Source of the DNA: Ceriagrion tenellum
Taxonomy: Eukaryota > Arthropoda > Insecta > Odonata > Coenagrionidae
NCBI GenBank assembly: GCA_963169105.1
Contig: OY720637.1
Coordinates: 28,949,925 to 29,013,924, forward strand
Length of the DNA stretch: 64,000 bases
Direction of reading: 5' to 3'
The translations under genes and the position numbers were made by a program. The first letter of the stretch is position 1. Every line of letters starts with the position of its first letter. The notes below the pieces were generated by a model that ran no database searches, was not told the origin of the DNA, and saw only the letters and a list, made by a program, of their open reading frames with translations. Below are positions 54,228 to 64,000 of the stretch, piece after piece.

Positions 54228-55763
54228 TACTGTCGGCGCAGAAATTATGTGCACTCGAGTTTGGGTACAAATAAAAAGTTAAGGAAAAGACTTACAGAGG
54301 AACTAATGACACCATCATTTTTCTCATTCATTTCTACGTTATGTAATAGTAAATTTTAATTTTTTTGATGAATTTTTATATTTTTTATTGCAATTATAAC
54401 GTAAAAAGTACCGGTTATTTACGGCGCGCGGGAAAAGCTCCGACTTTGATACTTTGTAACTCAAACAAAAGATCTTCAATGTCAACTATATTTATGTAAA
54501 TGGAGGATAGATATGTTTGCTATAGATTGTGCGAGTTGAAGCTATGTATGTTTCATAGAAATAAGGTTATTATTAATTTTTTAAAGTTATTGCATTTCAA
54601 AACTGGGGCATCGTAAGATTTTGTTCTTGGTCTCGTTGCAATTCGCATGCCTTGAACGTTTCCAATATGTTATTGTCCAAAACATCGATAAGCGCGTTTA
54701 ATTTAAATCGAGTGATATTTATAATGGACGAAGTGAGAGGTCCCGTTAGGCGAAACGCCTAGCCGAATCGGTGCTGTGTTGCCGCGTATACCCGCTCGGG
54801 CCCTCAGCGCTCGGCGCCTGCACAAGCCGGCCTGGAAGGCGGCCCTGGTTAACAATGTAATCGCATTCCTTACCCTTTTGCTCATTCACATTTGCAAGTT
54901 ATTTTTGGCCATGATTCACGTGAGGTATTTAGTAATGCGGTAGCGGTAATGTGGTGATAAAGGTTTGCATTAGAATAAAGCTCTGTGTACAAACAAAGTA
55001 CGGAGAAATAAAATTACTTGTTAAATCCACCTGACATTTAATAACAAGATGCAGGTGGATTCAAAAGTGGATTCTCTAGTGGATTCAAAAAATTCATTTC
55101 ATTTCTCCGTTATGGATAACTTGCACAAATTACAGCCTGCAAACCTTTCCTTTCCTAACACGGAGCTCGAGGCTGCGCCGAGCGCGGGGGCCCGAGCGGG
55201 TGTACGCGGCAACACAGCACCGATTCGGCTAGGCGTTTCGCCTAACGGGACCTCTCACTTCGTCCATTATAAATATCACTCGATTTAAATTAAACGCGCT
55301 TATCGATGTTTTGGACAATAACATATTGGAAACGTTCAAGGCATGCGAATTGCAACGAGACCAAGAACAAAATCTTACGATGCCCCAGTTTTGAAATGCA
55401 ATAACTTTAAAAAATTAATAATAACCTTATTTCTATGAAACATACATAGCTTCAACTCGCACAATCTATAGCAAACATATCTATCCTCCATTTACATAAA
55501 TATAGTTGACATTGAAGATCTTTTGTTTGAGTTACAAAGTATCAAAGTCGGAGCTTTTCCCGCGCGCCGTAAATAACCGGTACTTTTTACGTTATAATTG
55601 CAATAAAAAATATAAAAATTCATCAAAAAAATTAAAATTTACTATTACATAACGTAGAAATGAATGAGAAAAATGATGGTGTCATTAGTTCCTCTGTAAG
55701 TCTTTTCCTTAACTTTTTATTTGTACCCAAACTCGAGTGCACATAATTTCTGCGCCGACAGTA
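54228..55763. mobile_element. Foldback element with ~590-bp near-identical inverted arms
   Basis: 54228-54817 and 55175-55763 are reverse complements with very few differences. The outer end is TACTGTCGGCGCAGAAATTA and the inner end is CGCTCGGCGC. The ~357-bp centre is unrelated and includes three 12-bp GTGGATTC repeats (55052-55090). Arms end internally in a GC-rich block with TAGGCGAAACGCCTA. No transposase frame exists. The flanks GTATT (54219-54223) and GTATT (55765-55769) could be a duplication only if the ends are slightly offset. It is a long-TIR non-autonomous transposon or a recent inverted duplication, and a transcript would form a long perfect hairpin. Open frames ending GTSHFVHYKYHSI occur in both arms only because the arms are copies. 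Confidence 0.85.
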
Positions 55764-55941
55764 AGTATTTTATTCAGTCCTAGTGAACTGTTGTGACTGA
55801 ATTGCATTAGATCCTCTTCTACTCCAACCCCAACTTCTACTTCTGAACAAATTTCTTTGGGATATTTACATGTTTTGATTTTCAAATGCCCGCATTCACT
55901 CTGCTGTTATTCATGCCTTTCTCTGCGTTTTCTTCCTACAG

Positions 55942-56075
55942 GATCTGCAGGCGATATTTGTCGGTCTCCGGGGATTGAGCTCTCCAGCTTTGCCGCTAAG
56001 GGACACCGCGGCGCTACGGTCGATGTGCCACAGGGTGCGGTACGAGAGGAGGCATGCCAACGACATCCTGTTCTA
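55942..56075 (+). CDS. Candidate internal coding exon of an unidentified host gene
   Basis: TCTCTGCGTTTTCTTCCTAC-AG is a strong polypyrimidine tract and acceptor ending at 55941, and TTCTA|GTGAGTAC at 56076 is a near-consensus donor. The 134-bp exon is open in phase 0: DLQAIFVGLRGLSSPALPL, RDTAALRSMCHRVRYERR, HANDILF and a split codon TA|N. It is GC-richer than its surroundings, with protein-like amphipathic composition. A second frame is also open and gives a less protein-like peptide. I do not recognise the family. Neighbouring exons are not visible, which is normal for long introns full of repeats. The foldback element ends only 178 bp upstream. Confidence 0.5.
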
Positions 56076-56403
56076 GTGAGTACCCTCTTTACATTTCCAT
56101 CACAATGAGGCGTGTATTGTGTTTTTTTTATCAACTATTATTTCTAAACCTTTTGTTATTGAAAAATGCTCGTGTCAGAAATACGTGTGGAGTGAGTATG
56201 TTTATGGCTTCAGATATTTTTTATTTTAAGATACTTATTTTAAGACTTCATGATCGACATCCGTGTTACTTCCTTCAGCAAACTTCGGTTTCGATTTCTA
56301 GGCTGTCAATCCTATGCGAGCTTGAAGTGAAACTAAAATTTCATGGCCTGCTTGAAATTGTGTAAGATTGAAGGCTTTCCTGGCGAATGCTTAGGATGTA
56401 AAG

Positions 56404-56550
56404 CTCTCTGGTTTCCAACGGGGTGATAGTGGTTTGTGGCACCGACGTTTCGAAGACGTAGTTTGTGATCACTCTGAGGACGATGGCAGACTACAAACTT
56501 TCGAAGCGTCTGTGCCACAAACCACCATCATCCGGTTGGAAACCCGAGAG
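56404..56550. mobile_element. Snapback hairpin
   Basis: The left arm (CTCTCTGGTTTCCAACGGGG...GTGGTTTGTGGCACCGACG) pairs with the right arm (CGTCTGTGCCACAAACCACC...GGTTGGAAACCCGAGAG). In the centre are CTCTGAGGACGATGG on the plus strand and TTCGAAACGTCGG on the minus strand. It has the same grammar as the other snapbacks, with unrelated arms. Confidence 0.75.
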
Positions 56551-56554
56551 CTTA

Positions 56555-57080
56555 AAATTCTGCTTGAAATTAGTTCTATCTTCTTGCGGTCGTATTTTGC
56601 ATCTGCATCTTTTCAGAATGCTTGTTCTTCATATCCGCTTAATGAATCACAGTGAAATCTGACTTGGTGCTTTTGGGTTACCTCTCCGCAGTCAACTGTG
56701 CCCGTTCCCGAATCAGCGTGTATATTCCTGTAAAAAAGGAATTCCTGCAGGCGCCCATGACACGGGGCAGACCATGATTTTTAAAAGCCGGTAGAGACTT
56801 GGCTTAGGGGTGCTGCAAACGCAGAGGAATTTAATGGCGCAGATAATATGCTCATTTGCTCGAATACGGAAGGGAATTGAGGCTACATAAAAGAGGGCTC
56901 TGGTCCAGGAGCACTAGACGGTGAAATTAGAGAAGCATTTCCGGGGGTTAGAAATTACTCACTGCCCATAAGAAATAAGGGTATAATCTATTCTTTTACA
57001 CTAGAATTTATGCGTTATATGCTATGCATAAAGTTGTCTTTAATGGCCGTATTTGTGTGTGGTTGAAAATCAGCCATGAT
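56555..57080. other. No gene recognised
   Basis: No repeat partner or convincing frame was found. Confidence 0.45.
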
Positions 57081-57084
57081 TGTC

Positions 57085-57290
57085 ATTGGTCGTTCAACCC
57101 TTAGATTGGTTGACTGCAGCCAACCATCCTCTCCTATCTAATGCTAGTTGCCTTGCTTCCTGGTAGTTCTTCCTATGTACTTTCCTCTGAAATTGGTGAC
57201 GAACTTATTCCTCGGTCTTCCTTTGAGGACTTATCCCTTTCCACTATGAGCTCTTCGCAATCCACCAACGTTTAACACTGAATTTCATCG
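57085..57290 (-). pseudogene. LINE-B 3' end
   Basis: Plus strand ATTGGTCGTTCAACCCTTAG, GATTGGTTGACTGCAGCC, TCTAATGCTAGTTGCC and GACGAACTTATTCCTC mirror LINE-B copies 1 and 2 (end of the C-terminal tail plus 3' UTR). It faces away from the LINE 5' piece at 57317. Confidence 0.75.
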
Positions 57291-57316
57291 AATAGTAGGA
57301 CGTAGGCAGTTTATAA

Positions 57317-57690
57317 ATGTTTTATAGAGAAATAAAGGATGATAAAAAGAAAAATAAGAGGAAAAGGAAAGTACCGATAAAAATAGGGACTTATAACGTT
57401 AGGACAATGATGAGGGCTGAGATGCTGAAAAATATTAAACAGGAAATGGATGGAGGGTATATAGATGCCTTGGAGCTGTGCGAAGTGAGTTGGAAGGACA
57501 GCGGAGAGTACTGGAATAATAGTTACAGATGGTTATATTAATCCGTGGTTACAGGGTAATCTATAGTGGTGGGGTTGAAAGTCAACGTGGGGTAGCTATA
57601 GTATTGAGCGCAAAATTCGGTACGAGAGTAGTAAATATTAAACAGGTGAGCAACAGGATACTAGTGGTAAAAATAAAAGCAAATTGTCGT
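57317..57690 (+). pseudogene. LINE endonuclease (APE-type) N-terminal fragment
   Basis: The frame 57317-57541 gives KVPIKIGTYNVRTMM, then GGYIDALELCEVSWKDSGE and YWNNSYRWLY. TYNVRT is the first catalytic block of AP-like endonucleases of RTE-type LINEs, and the LCEV.W...G block follows at the expected distance (E is the metal-ligand Glu). After a frameshift near 57541 the other frame continues with GYRVIYSGG, ESQRGVAIVLSAKFGTRVV and RILVVKIKANC. The copy ends near 57690 without the rest of the nuclease or RT. It is probably the 5' end of a LINE-B relative and is a relic. Confidence 0.8.
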
Positions 57691-57694
57691 TGAA

Positions 57695-58870
57695 CAAATG
57701 CAGGGCATCAAAAAACATTTATTGATAATCGCATCGCTCTTACTCATCCATGATGGCGTCGCGAAAACGCCATTTCTGCCTCGCCGAACTACCTTTGTAC
57801 GTTGGTTTCTATTGGTCGTAGGTTATTTTCATGAATATATATTATGAATTTATATGTTTGGCATCGTTGCCTAGGTAATGTGTTGCCTCAATTTCCGCAT
57901 TTAGTTCTCTCAGTCCTTGGCGCCACTTAGAAAAAAGTCTTCTCAGTCGTATCGTAAATAGCCGTTGTTAATTGTTGTTAACGTGAGACTGTGGTGAATA
58001 TTCATTAACGATTGAAGAGATATGCACTACTTGATGCTGTGAATAACAGCTGACTATTTTTGAGACCTAACAGTTACTTTGTAAATGCTAGAGAGGAAAT
58101 TTCTACTAAAGGCAGTGTGTAAGAGGCATATGAAACTTCCATCGTGAGTCATTTCTCTGCCGTGCAGATCTTATGCTGTTAATCTACAGCTACATTTTTT
58201 TGGTTTATTACCTGTTGAGAGCCTTAGGAATCGGAAGGTATGATCTAGATAGATTGATGTGGATGTTAAAGTGTGACTTACTATTCATGCGTGGCCTCGG
58301 TTCAACAATCTCTCCTTTATTTGTTATTAAAATGATAGTTAATGTCGCAATTTCTCATCCATAGATGATATTGACGGATCTTGGTTTTGTAATCCCTATA
58401 GTACTTGTATCCATCTTCTAATTCATTCCAATTTTTTCCCCTCGTTTTATTATTAAATTGCCGTGGTACGATATTCATGAAGTGCTAAGAAGTTAATTAT
58501 GCATTTTTGTAATTAAGTTTGGAGAAGAATAAAATATATCTGTAGACCGGACAATATTAAGAACGAGTGTAATTACGTCCCGTGTGTAGTACTACATTTT
58601 TTTCCACTGCATTATGATTAATGGTAAGTAAAACCGGTAAGACGTGATTATTTACGATCTGTAGACTGTATTTACATTTGAACTGAGGTATTTCATCACT
58701 AGACGGCGAATCAATCGAAAAAGTTGTTTGCTTACGGAATTCTAGGCAACAGCTTTTTGGCGATGAGTCGATAATCCATTATGTATATTAATGGTTTTAG
58801 TACTCAACTGAGCTAGTATCTTTGACAGGCTCCAACAATCACCACGCATTAGCCTAGGCGGAGGGGAATA
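57695..58870. other. No gene recognised
   Basis: AT-rich. One 63-codon hydrophobic frame at 58173-58364 is not assignable. Confidence 0.45.
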
Positions 58871-58871
58871 G

Positions 58872-59540
58872 CCGATGAAATATTTCCATCTGCATCCCTC
58901 TTCCGTGAGAGTTGGTCGAGCGGGTGCAACAAGCCGGAGGAGTTTTCATTTTCATGGTTGGCTTATACACGGGCCTCGAGCCTCTTCCAGCCCTCTGCCG
59001 ATATATTCCCGCCCAATCTTCCACCCCCACCTACCCCCACCTTCTTCCCCGCCGTCAGCGCACCGCCGCTTTTCCGCCTGGTTTGAGATCTCGCTCGCCC
59101 GTCCGCTCAGCCGGACGTATCCTCATTTCGGCGCTGGCGGAGTGGAGAAAGTAATTTGGTTTCGCCGATTGCCATTTGTCCTCGTTATGGGTTTCCATGG
59201 CATTGGCTGCGTTTACAGCCCCCACGGGGGGTGGGAAGGGAGTGAGGGGGTGGCGATCGGATTCTGCAGCCTCCCTCTCCACTTTCCTCCTGTGCCTCTC
59301 GTCTCAAGAGTGTCCGTGCGTCCGGCGGTGGGAATGCGACACCTATATGCGCCGTTGGAGATTCCCATCGTGTCCGTTTGGAATGAGCAACAGGGTGGTG
59401 GACCTGGTGGGTTGTCCGAGCGGAAGATTCGAATGAAAATTTTCGCCGGATTTTCCTCTTGCTCTGCTCTCGGCATGTGCGTGGTTCGAGCGAGATGCCT
59501 CCGCTCGTAAACTTTGACGAGTTTGGAGCAAGTGTATGGG
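58872..59540 (+). other. GC-rich island with overlapping open frames, including 211 codons
   Basis: The CpG-rich island carries a 211-codon plus frame (58875-59510), two further plus frames and four minus frames that are all open. Stops are rare because the sequence is GC-rich. The 211-codon peptide has Pro/Ser-rich parts (LPPPSSPPSAH) and no recognised domain, signal peptide or conserved motif. A promoter or 5' UTR island of a nearby gene is as likely as a coding exon. Confidence 0.3.
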
Positions 59541-59544
59541 AGAC

Positions 59545-61760
59545 GCGTATCTTCATTGTAGTTTTACCAAGGTGTCTGTCGCTTATTTATGTAATGTAAA
59601 TGTAAATATGTGTATGTAAATACATGGAATATTGACCCCTTTGTGTACCCTATGGAGTGAACTCAACATCCTTATCTGGTGATGCCAGATGACATATGTG
59701 CTTGCGGCGTGTTAGATTTATTTGATCGTGGATATAATTTTTTTTTAATTCAAAGCTTTGCTTTTCACTCGATTCAACTAATAAATCTCTGCCATCATGT
59801 CGCTATTACTCAGCACCTCAGCCTGATGTAGCTTTCACCGGAGATGTGTTATCTGCGACTATTCTTTAAAATTTACCCTTTATCTATCTATTTAGGATCG
59901 TAGTGGGAATGGACTAGAATATTCTCAATTTGTACTCGAATGAACTGGACTGGTAGGATCGAGAAGATTCTGGAATGTTCAAAGACCATAATGTCTGGGC
60001 GGTGGGGATGGCTTCTGACGCTGTATAAGGCGAAGCATGACACGCATGCATCAGTTGACTTTTTTATTAATAAAAGTGTGCGGATAAAAGTAAAACGTAA
60101 AAAATTGAAAACTAGAAAGTTAAAAGAAGACTTCCATACTACGATCTTCTATATTCTCTTCAGAAAACCGTGGCGTAATACTATGTTTAGTGTAAACGCT
60201 TACTTTGGGCCATGATAAAAACTTTTTGATGGGAATACTAATCGGCCAGGAAACGCTGTAACATGCTATAAATTTCTCTACGTAAAATTGGAACCCTACG
60301 GGTCCATATTCCTAAAGTTTGCTATCTTGCGTTAAAAGAAGAAAAAAAGCGAAAATTGGCAAAAATCCGTGATCATTTAGAACTTTACTAGTGGTGAAAC
60401 GCCCACATGCTTCAGACATACTATTTTTGATGATATTTCTTTTGTGAATATAAATATTGTTAGCTTCTACTGACAGAATACTAATCCTTATATAATTAGT
60501 ACACGGGTTTCCAATCTGAGTACAGAAAACTTTCATAGGATCACTTTTTAAGTATTGATATGAACTAAGAACTTGTCTTTTCTCAATGACTTCTAATTAA
60601 GCTATTGTTGAAGCTACCGGAGAGAATTTATTTGTTGTTCGTTTTGGCTCTTAAAAAGTATTCATTATTGTGCGTCTTTTCTTTCAGTGGGAAATTGAAT
60701 CTCCATTTCTATCTCTTAATTGTAAATGAAAGTAACTGTGTTGTCTCACATAAACTTGTAAATGACGAAGTTATTTTCTTTTACAATATTGAGTCAATTT
60801 CACGAAGTCACGCCTGAAACAACTGAATTTTTTTCCCTTTCAATTCATGAGTATTATCATTAAAAATTATATGAAATACTTTCTGACATCTTTCTTATGA
60901 CATCTTTGAATTTGATACTGATTGAAATAGATGGGTTTGGCAGATTATGTACTTGGGTGTTTTCATTAGATCAGTAGCTTTCCTCCGCAGTCTATGTAAT
61001 GAAACTTAGCTCAAATTCTGCTCATTCAAAATATGTTATTCGTCCGTCGTTGAACGGCAACCAATGGTAGGAAAATCTAGTTTGTCCTTTTTCGGAAGCA
61101 TTCTACCGCGTTTTTCTGGAAAATCTACCTATGTCCTCTTTGATTTGCTTTTTCTACAGGTCCTAATGTTTTTGTCAAGCTTTAGGTGATGGAAGCTTGA
61201 AAATATATTTTTCGCCCCGTGAGTCGGTTATTTTTAATTATCTTGAGCCGATTTCATTTTCTCCAAACGACATGTATGCTATCGTATGATAAGAACTAAT
61301 GTTTTCGATTTCGTCCGTTGCCATCGATGCATCTCTTTGTTTTTTGTCAGTCAGTTATCTTCTTAAGGAACCATGTGTTTCATTTATGTAAATTATTACG
61401 AATGATTTATTTAATTTTACTTTTAGATTACTTTTGAGGGTAATAAGTTATTGGAATAAAAATTCATTTAATCTATCCGCTGAATTAGCATCATTCAGGC
61501 ATCTTTAAAGCCAGTAAGTGCTTGATGAACGGCCTTATCTCTCTGAAGCTTATAATTGTTACTTTTCCAATACAAATCGACAGTTCTTAACTCCCTTGTA
61601 GAGGGATGTTAATCTCCCCAATAAATCCTCACCATTACAGTCGGATAAGGAGTAATTTCTCAATCAAATCCTTTCCGTATTAATGACCACGTTTTAATGT
61701 AAAATATGCTTATTGCCGTATCAGCTTTATCTCTCCATAAAGTTTTTTCCCTTAGCCTGA
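59545..61760. other. No gene or repeat recognised
   Basis: About 2.2 kb of AT-rich DNA with a short ATGTAAAT-rich tract near 59590-59625. Frames at 59940-60215 and 60605-60817 are short and unassigned. Confidence 0.5.
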
Positions 61761-61763
61761 AAA

Positions 61764-62638
61764 CGTATGAAATAGCATCGAGTACCTCGAGAAGAGTATG
61801 TTGATGTTTAAGAAATTAGTAAAAGAACTAGCTGACCCGTGCGAATGTTTCGCACAGTATGCAGCATCTTCCTGTTTCTTCCTTCTCTCTTCCTGTTCTT
61901 CTACCTGTCGAATATTTCGCCCAGTATGCAGCTTCTTCCTGTTTCTTCCTTCTTTCTTCCGGTTCTTCTACCTGTCGAATATTTCGCACAGTATGCAGCA
62001 TCTTCCTGTTTCTTCCTTCTCTCTTCCTGTTCTTCTACCTGTCGAATATTTCGCACAGTATGCAGCTTCTTCCTGTTTCTTCCTTCTTTCTTCCGGTTCT
62101 TCTACCTATTTCTTCCCATGGACAATTGTATGTTATTTATGTTTGTGTTAAATATACATAACGTAAACGGTAAACGGTCCCACTGATTGCATGTAGAAAT
62201 GCGTATGAAATAGCATCGAGTACCTCGAGAAGAGTATGTTGATGTTTAAGAAATTAGTAAAAGAACTAGCTGACCCGTGCGAATGTTTCGCACAGTATGC
62301 AGCATCTTCCTGTTTCTTCCTTCTCTCTTCCTGTTCTTCTACCTGTCGAATATTTCGCCCAGTATGCAGCTTCTTCCTGTTTCTTCCTTCTTTCTTCCGG
62401 TTCTTCTACCTGTCGAATATTTCGCACAGTATGCAGCATCTTCCTGTTTCTTCCTTCTCTCTTCCTGTTCTTCTACCTGTCGAATATTTCGCACAGTATG
62501 CAGCTTCTTCCTGTTTCTTCCTTCTTTCTTCCAGTTCTTCTACCTATTTCTTCCCATGGACAATTGTATGTTATTTATGTTTGTGTTAAATATACATAAC
62601 GTAAACGGTAAACGGTCCCACTGATTGCATGTAGAATG
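61764..62638 (+). repeat. Tandem duplication of a 438-bp unit built from 67-bp monomers
   Basis: Unit 1 (61764-62201) and unit 2 (62202-62638) are nearly identical. One difference seen is CCGG at 62092 versus CCAG at the matching place. In each unit four 67-bp monomers start at 61855, 61922, 61989 and 62056 (+438 for unit 2). Monomers alternate between two types (GCATCTTCC...CTCTCTTCCTG and GCTTCTTCC...CTTTCTTCCGG), giving a 134-bp higher-order dimer. The plus strand is C/T-rich. Confidence 0.95.
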
Positions 62639-62639
62639 T

Positions 62640-63110
62640 AAACAATCTAACTAAATGATGTGTTAGTGGATGGCGCCTCATACAGTCTTTTAAGCACGTA
62701 ACCGTAGCCAAAATAACATGTGATTACATTGTCAACAGATGGCACTTAATTTTTGATCGTTTTTTAAATTTAAAAAAAAAACTTTAATTTTAAACCATTT
62801 GCCTATTTTTCGTCAATAGCGGGGAACATAAGCTTTTAAACGATGTTTGAATCATTAATTATGATGAAGAATTATGAGAGTTATGGCGTTGCGACAAAAA
62901 ACACCTTTGAGAAATAATATATACGATAGAGACAGAGAGAAATACTCTCAGTGATAGCCACTGATGGGAAATGAGGGGTGTTGGCATTGCTTAAAAAGGG
63001 AATTTTTTTGAGGAAATCCTGCCGATAGAAAACAGGAGTAAAGTATTCGGTTGATATTTAATGCCAGATGAAAGTTGAATTCAATGGGTAAAGTGAGGAA
63101 CTTTTTAGGT
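62640..63110. other. No gene recognised
   Basis: AT-rich sequence between the tandem repeat and the LINE-E copy. No relatives were found. Confidence 0.5.
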
Positions 63111-63117
63111 AAGAGGG

Positions 63118-63955
63118 TACATCTACATCTACTATTTACCCCGCAAGCCACCACAAGGGTGTTTGGCAGGGGGCGATTAATCACCAACATGAACTACAAT
63201 GAAGAAATTTACTTTTACCAGCAGGCACCACACTATCAGTACACTGCAAATGCTACAGAAACTACTATAAAGATCCATAATGCAACTATGGAAACGTGAC
63301 ACAAGAGTCATGCAGGGAACATTCAAAACATGGTGTGAGCACTTCTCGGCAGATTTAGAAACATGCATTACAGTGCATATGAATTAATCAGCTACAATAC
63401 CTGTCAACTAACCTCCTTCAAAGTCTTAACGCAGCCATTATGGTCTCTTATCGATCATGGGAAAACGACTTTTTAAATCTTTCTGTTGTACAATCTATTT
63501 CCCTTATTTTATTCTCATGATCTTATCTATCGTTGTATGTTGGAGTACGTAAGATTTTGAAAACTTCTTCTGAAAATAAATCGGTTTTAAATTAAATGAA
63601 AGATAAATTCTAGTTTTCAATTGACGGTATAAAAGCAGTTCCCATGCAAGTTGTTTCAAGAGGTCAGAAACACTAACGATACTTTCATAACGGCCTTTCA
63701 CGTATCTAACTGATCTTCTCTGCACGCGTTCTAACTCTTTTTTTAAGCCTACCTCATGAGGATCCCAAGCACTGGCAGCGTATGTGGGGTTTTACAAGGG
63801 AGAAGTAGCTGATTTCTCTAACTTGATCGTCGCACTTTCCAAGTAATCTTTTAACAAATCCCAATTCACGATTAGCTTGACCAGTTATTTCCCGAATGTG
63901 TTTGCTCCACGAGAGATCATTTGTCAGTTAAACTCAGAGGTTGTTGTAATTGTTG
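63118..63955 (-). pseudogene. LINE-E copy, 3' UTR and RT C-terminal part
   Basis: The plus-strand left edge shows CATCTACATCTACT, the tail, then ACCCCGCAAGCCACCACAAG. 63190-63720 matches the 3' UTR at 46755-47250 (CACAAGAGTCATGCAGGGAA, TTCTCGGCAGATTTAGAAAC). 63715-63955 corresponds to the C-terminal RT region (CGCACTTTCCAAGTAATCTT, ACGAGAGATCATTTG). Several indels are present. The copy is 5' truncated where GTTGTAATTGTTGTAACG begins. Confidence 0.8.
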
Positions 63956-64000
63956 TAACGTGGGATAAGAAGTTTGGAAATGCGGAGACTGAACGACTGA

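Noticed and set aside
55049..55288. 79-codon frame near the inner end of the foldback arm
   Set aside because: Its C-terminal half lies in the inverted arm and is repeated at 54703-54885 on the other strand; it is a consequence of the palindrome.
61798..62624. Six open frames of 100-117 codons
   Set aside because: They are frame-shifted readings of the 67-bp tandem repeat and are duplicated with the 438-bp unit; no start context or domain.
1..64000. CRISPR arrays, operons or bacterial-type regulatory sites
   Set aside because: No spaced direct repeats, no dense gene order and no bacterial gene content; splice-like signals and LINE/SINE content indicate a eukaryote.

Overview
This is repeat-dense eukaryotic nuclear DNA, most likely from an arthropod and probably an insect. 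The evidence is AT-rich intergenic sequence, decayed non-LTR retrotransposons of several families, a Penelope-like element with a GIY-YIG domain, tRNA-derived SINEs, a mariner relic, a hAT-type miniature element and a solo LTR. There are no operons, bacterial gene spacing or tRNA/rRNA genes. The species cannot be fixed from the window. No complete host gene is visible. The best host-gene candidate is one internal exon at 55942-56075 with consensus splice sites. Family names below (LINE-A to E, SINE-1 to 4, R1 to R5) are working labels for copies recognised by comparing parts of the window with each other.

Layout. 1-4 kb: an unclassified repeat (R1) that exists once interrupted and once uninterrupted, SINE-1, LINE-D and LINE-E 3' ends, and a perfect 50-bp inverted repeat. 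5-8.5 kb: LINE-D, LINE-A split by a solo LTR, SINE-4, and a mariner transposase relic. 9-18.4 kb: LINE-E, A, C and B fragments and small direct repeats. 18.4-22 kb: almost nothing recognisable. 22-24.6 kb: a diverged tandem array, then LINE-A, then LINE-B interrupted by a Penelope-like insertion with a 13-bp target duplication. 25-32 kb: mostly unannotated, with snapback hairpins and LINE-A copies. 32-43 kb: SINE-4, LINE-A copies (one containing SINE-1), a 446-bp hAT-type element with a perfect 8-bp target duplication, SINE-2 copies, Penelope tails, LINE-E and LINE-A. 46-50 kb: a long LINE-E copy with a dead reverse transcriptase, and inverted LINE-E tails. 54.2-55.8 kb: a foldback element with roughly 590-bp near-identical arms. 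55.9 kb: the candidate exon. 57.3 kb: a LINE endonuclease 5' end. 58.9-59.5 kb: a GC-rich island. 61.8-62.6 kb: a nested tandem repeat (67-bp monomers inside a duplicated 438-bp unit). 63.1-64 kb: another LINE-E copy.

How it fits together. The window is an insertion record, not a pathway. Several insertions can be proven from the window itself because an uninterrupted relative of the target lies elsewhere in it. The most unusual recurring signal is a set of short snapback hairpins with unrelated arms but a shared centre: CTGA(A/T)GATG, then a small stem, then GAAAC, often followed by AATAAA. The same centre occurs in Penelope-like tails here. It resembles, with a one-base difference, the hammerhead ribozyme core known from Penelope-like elements.
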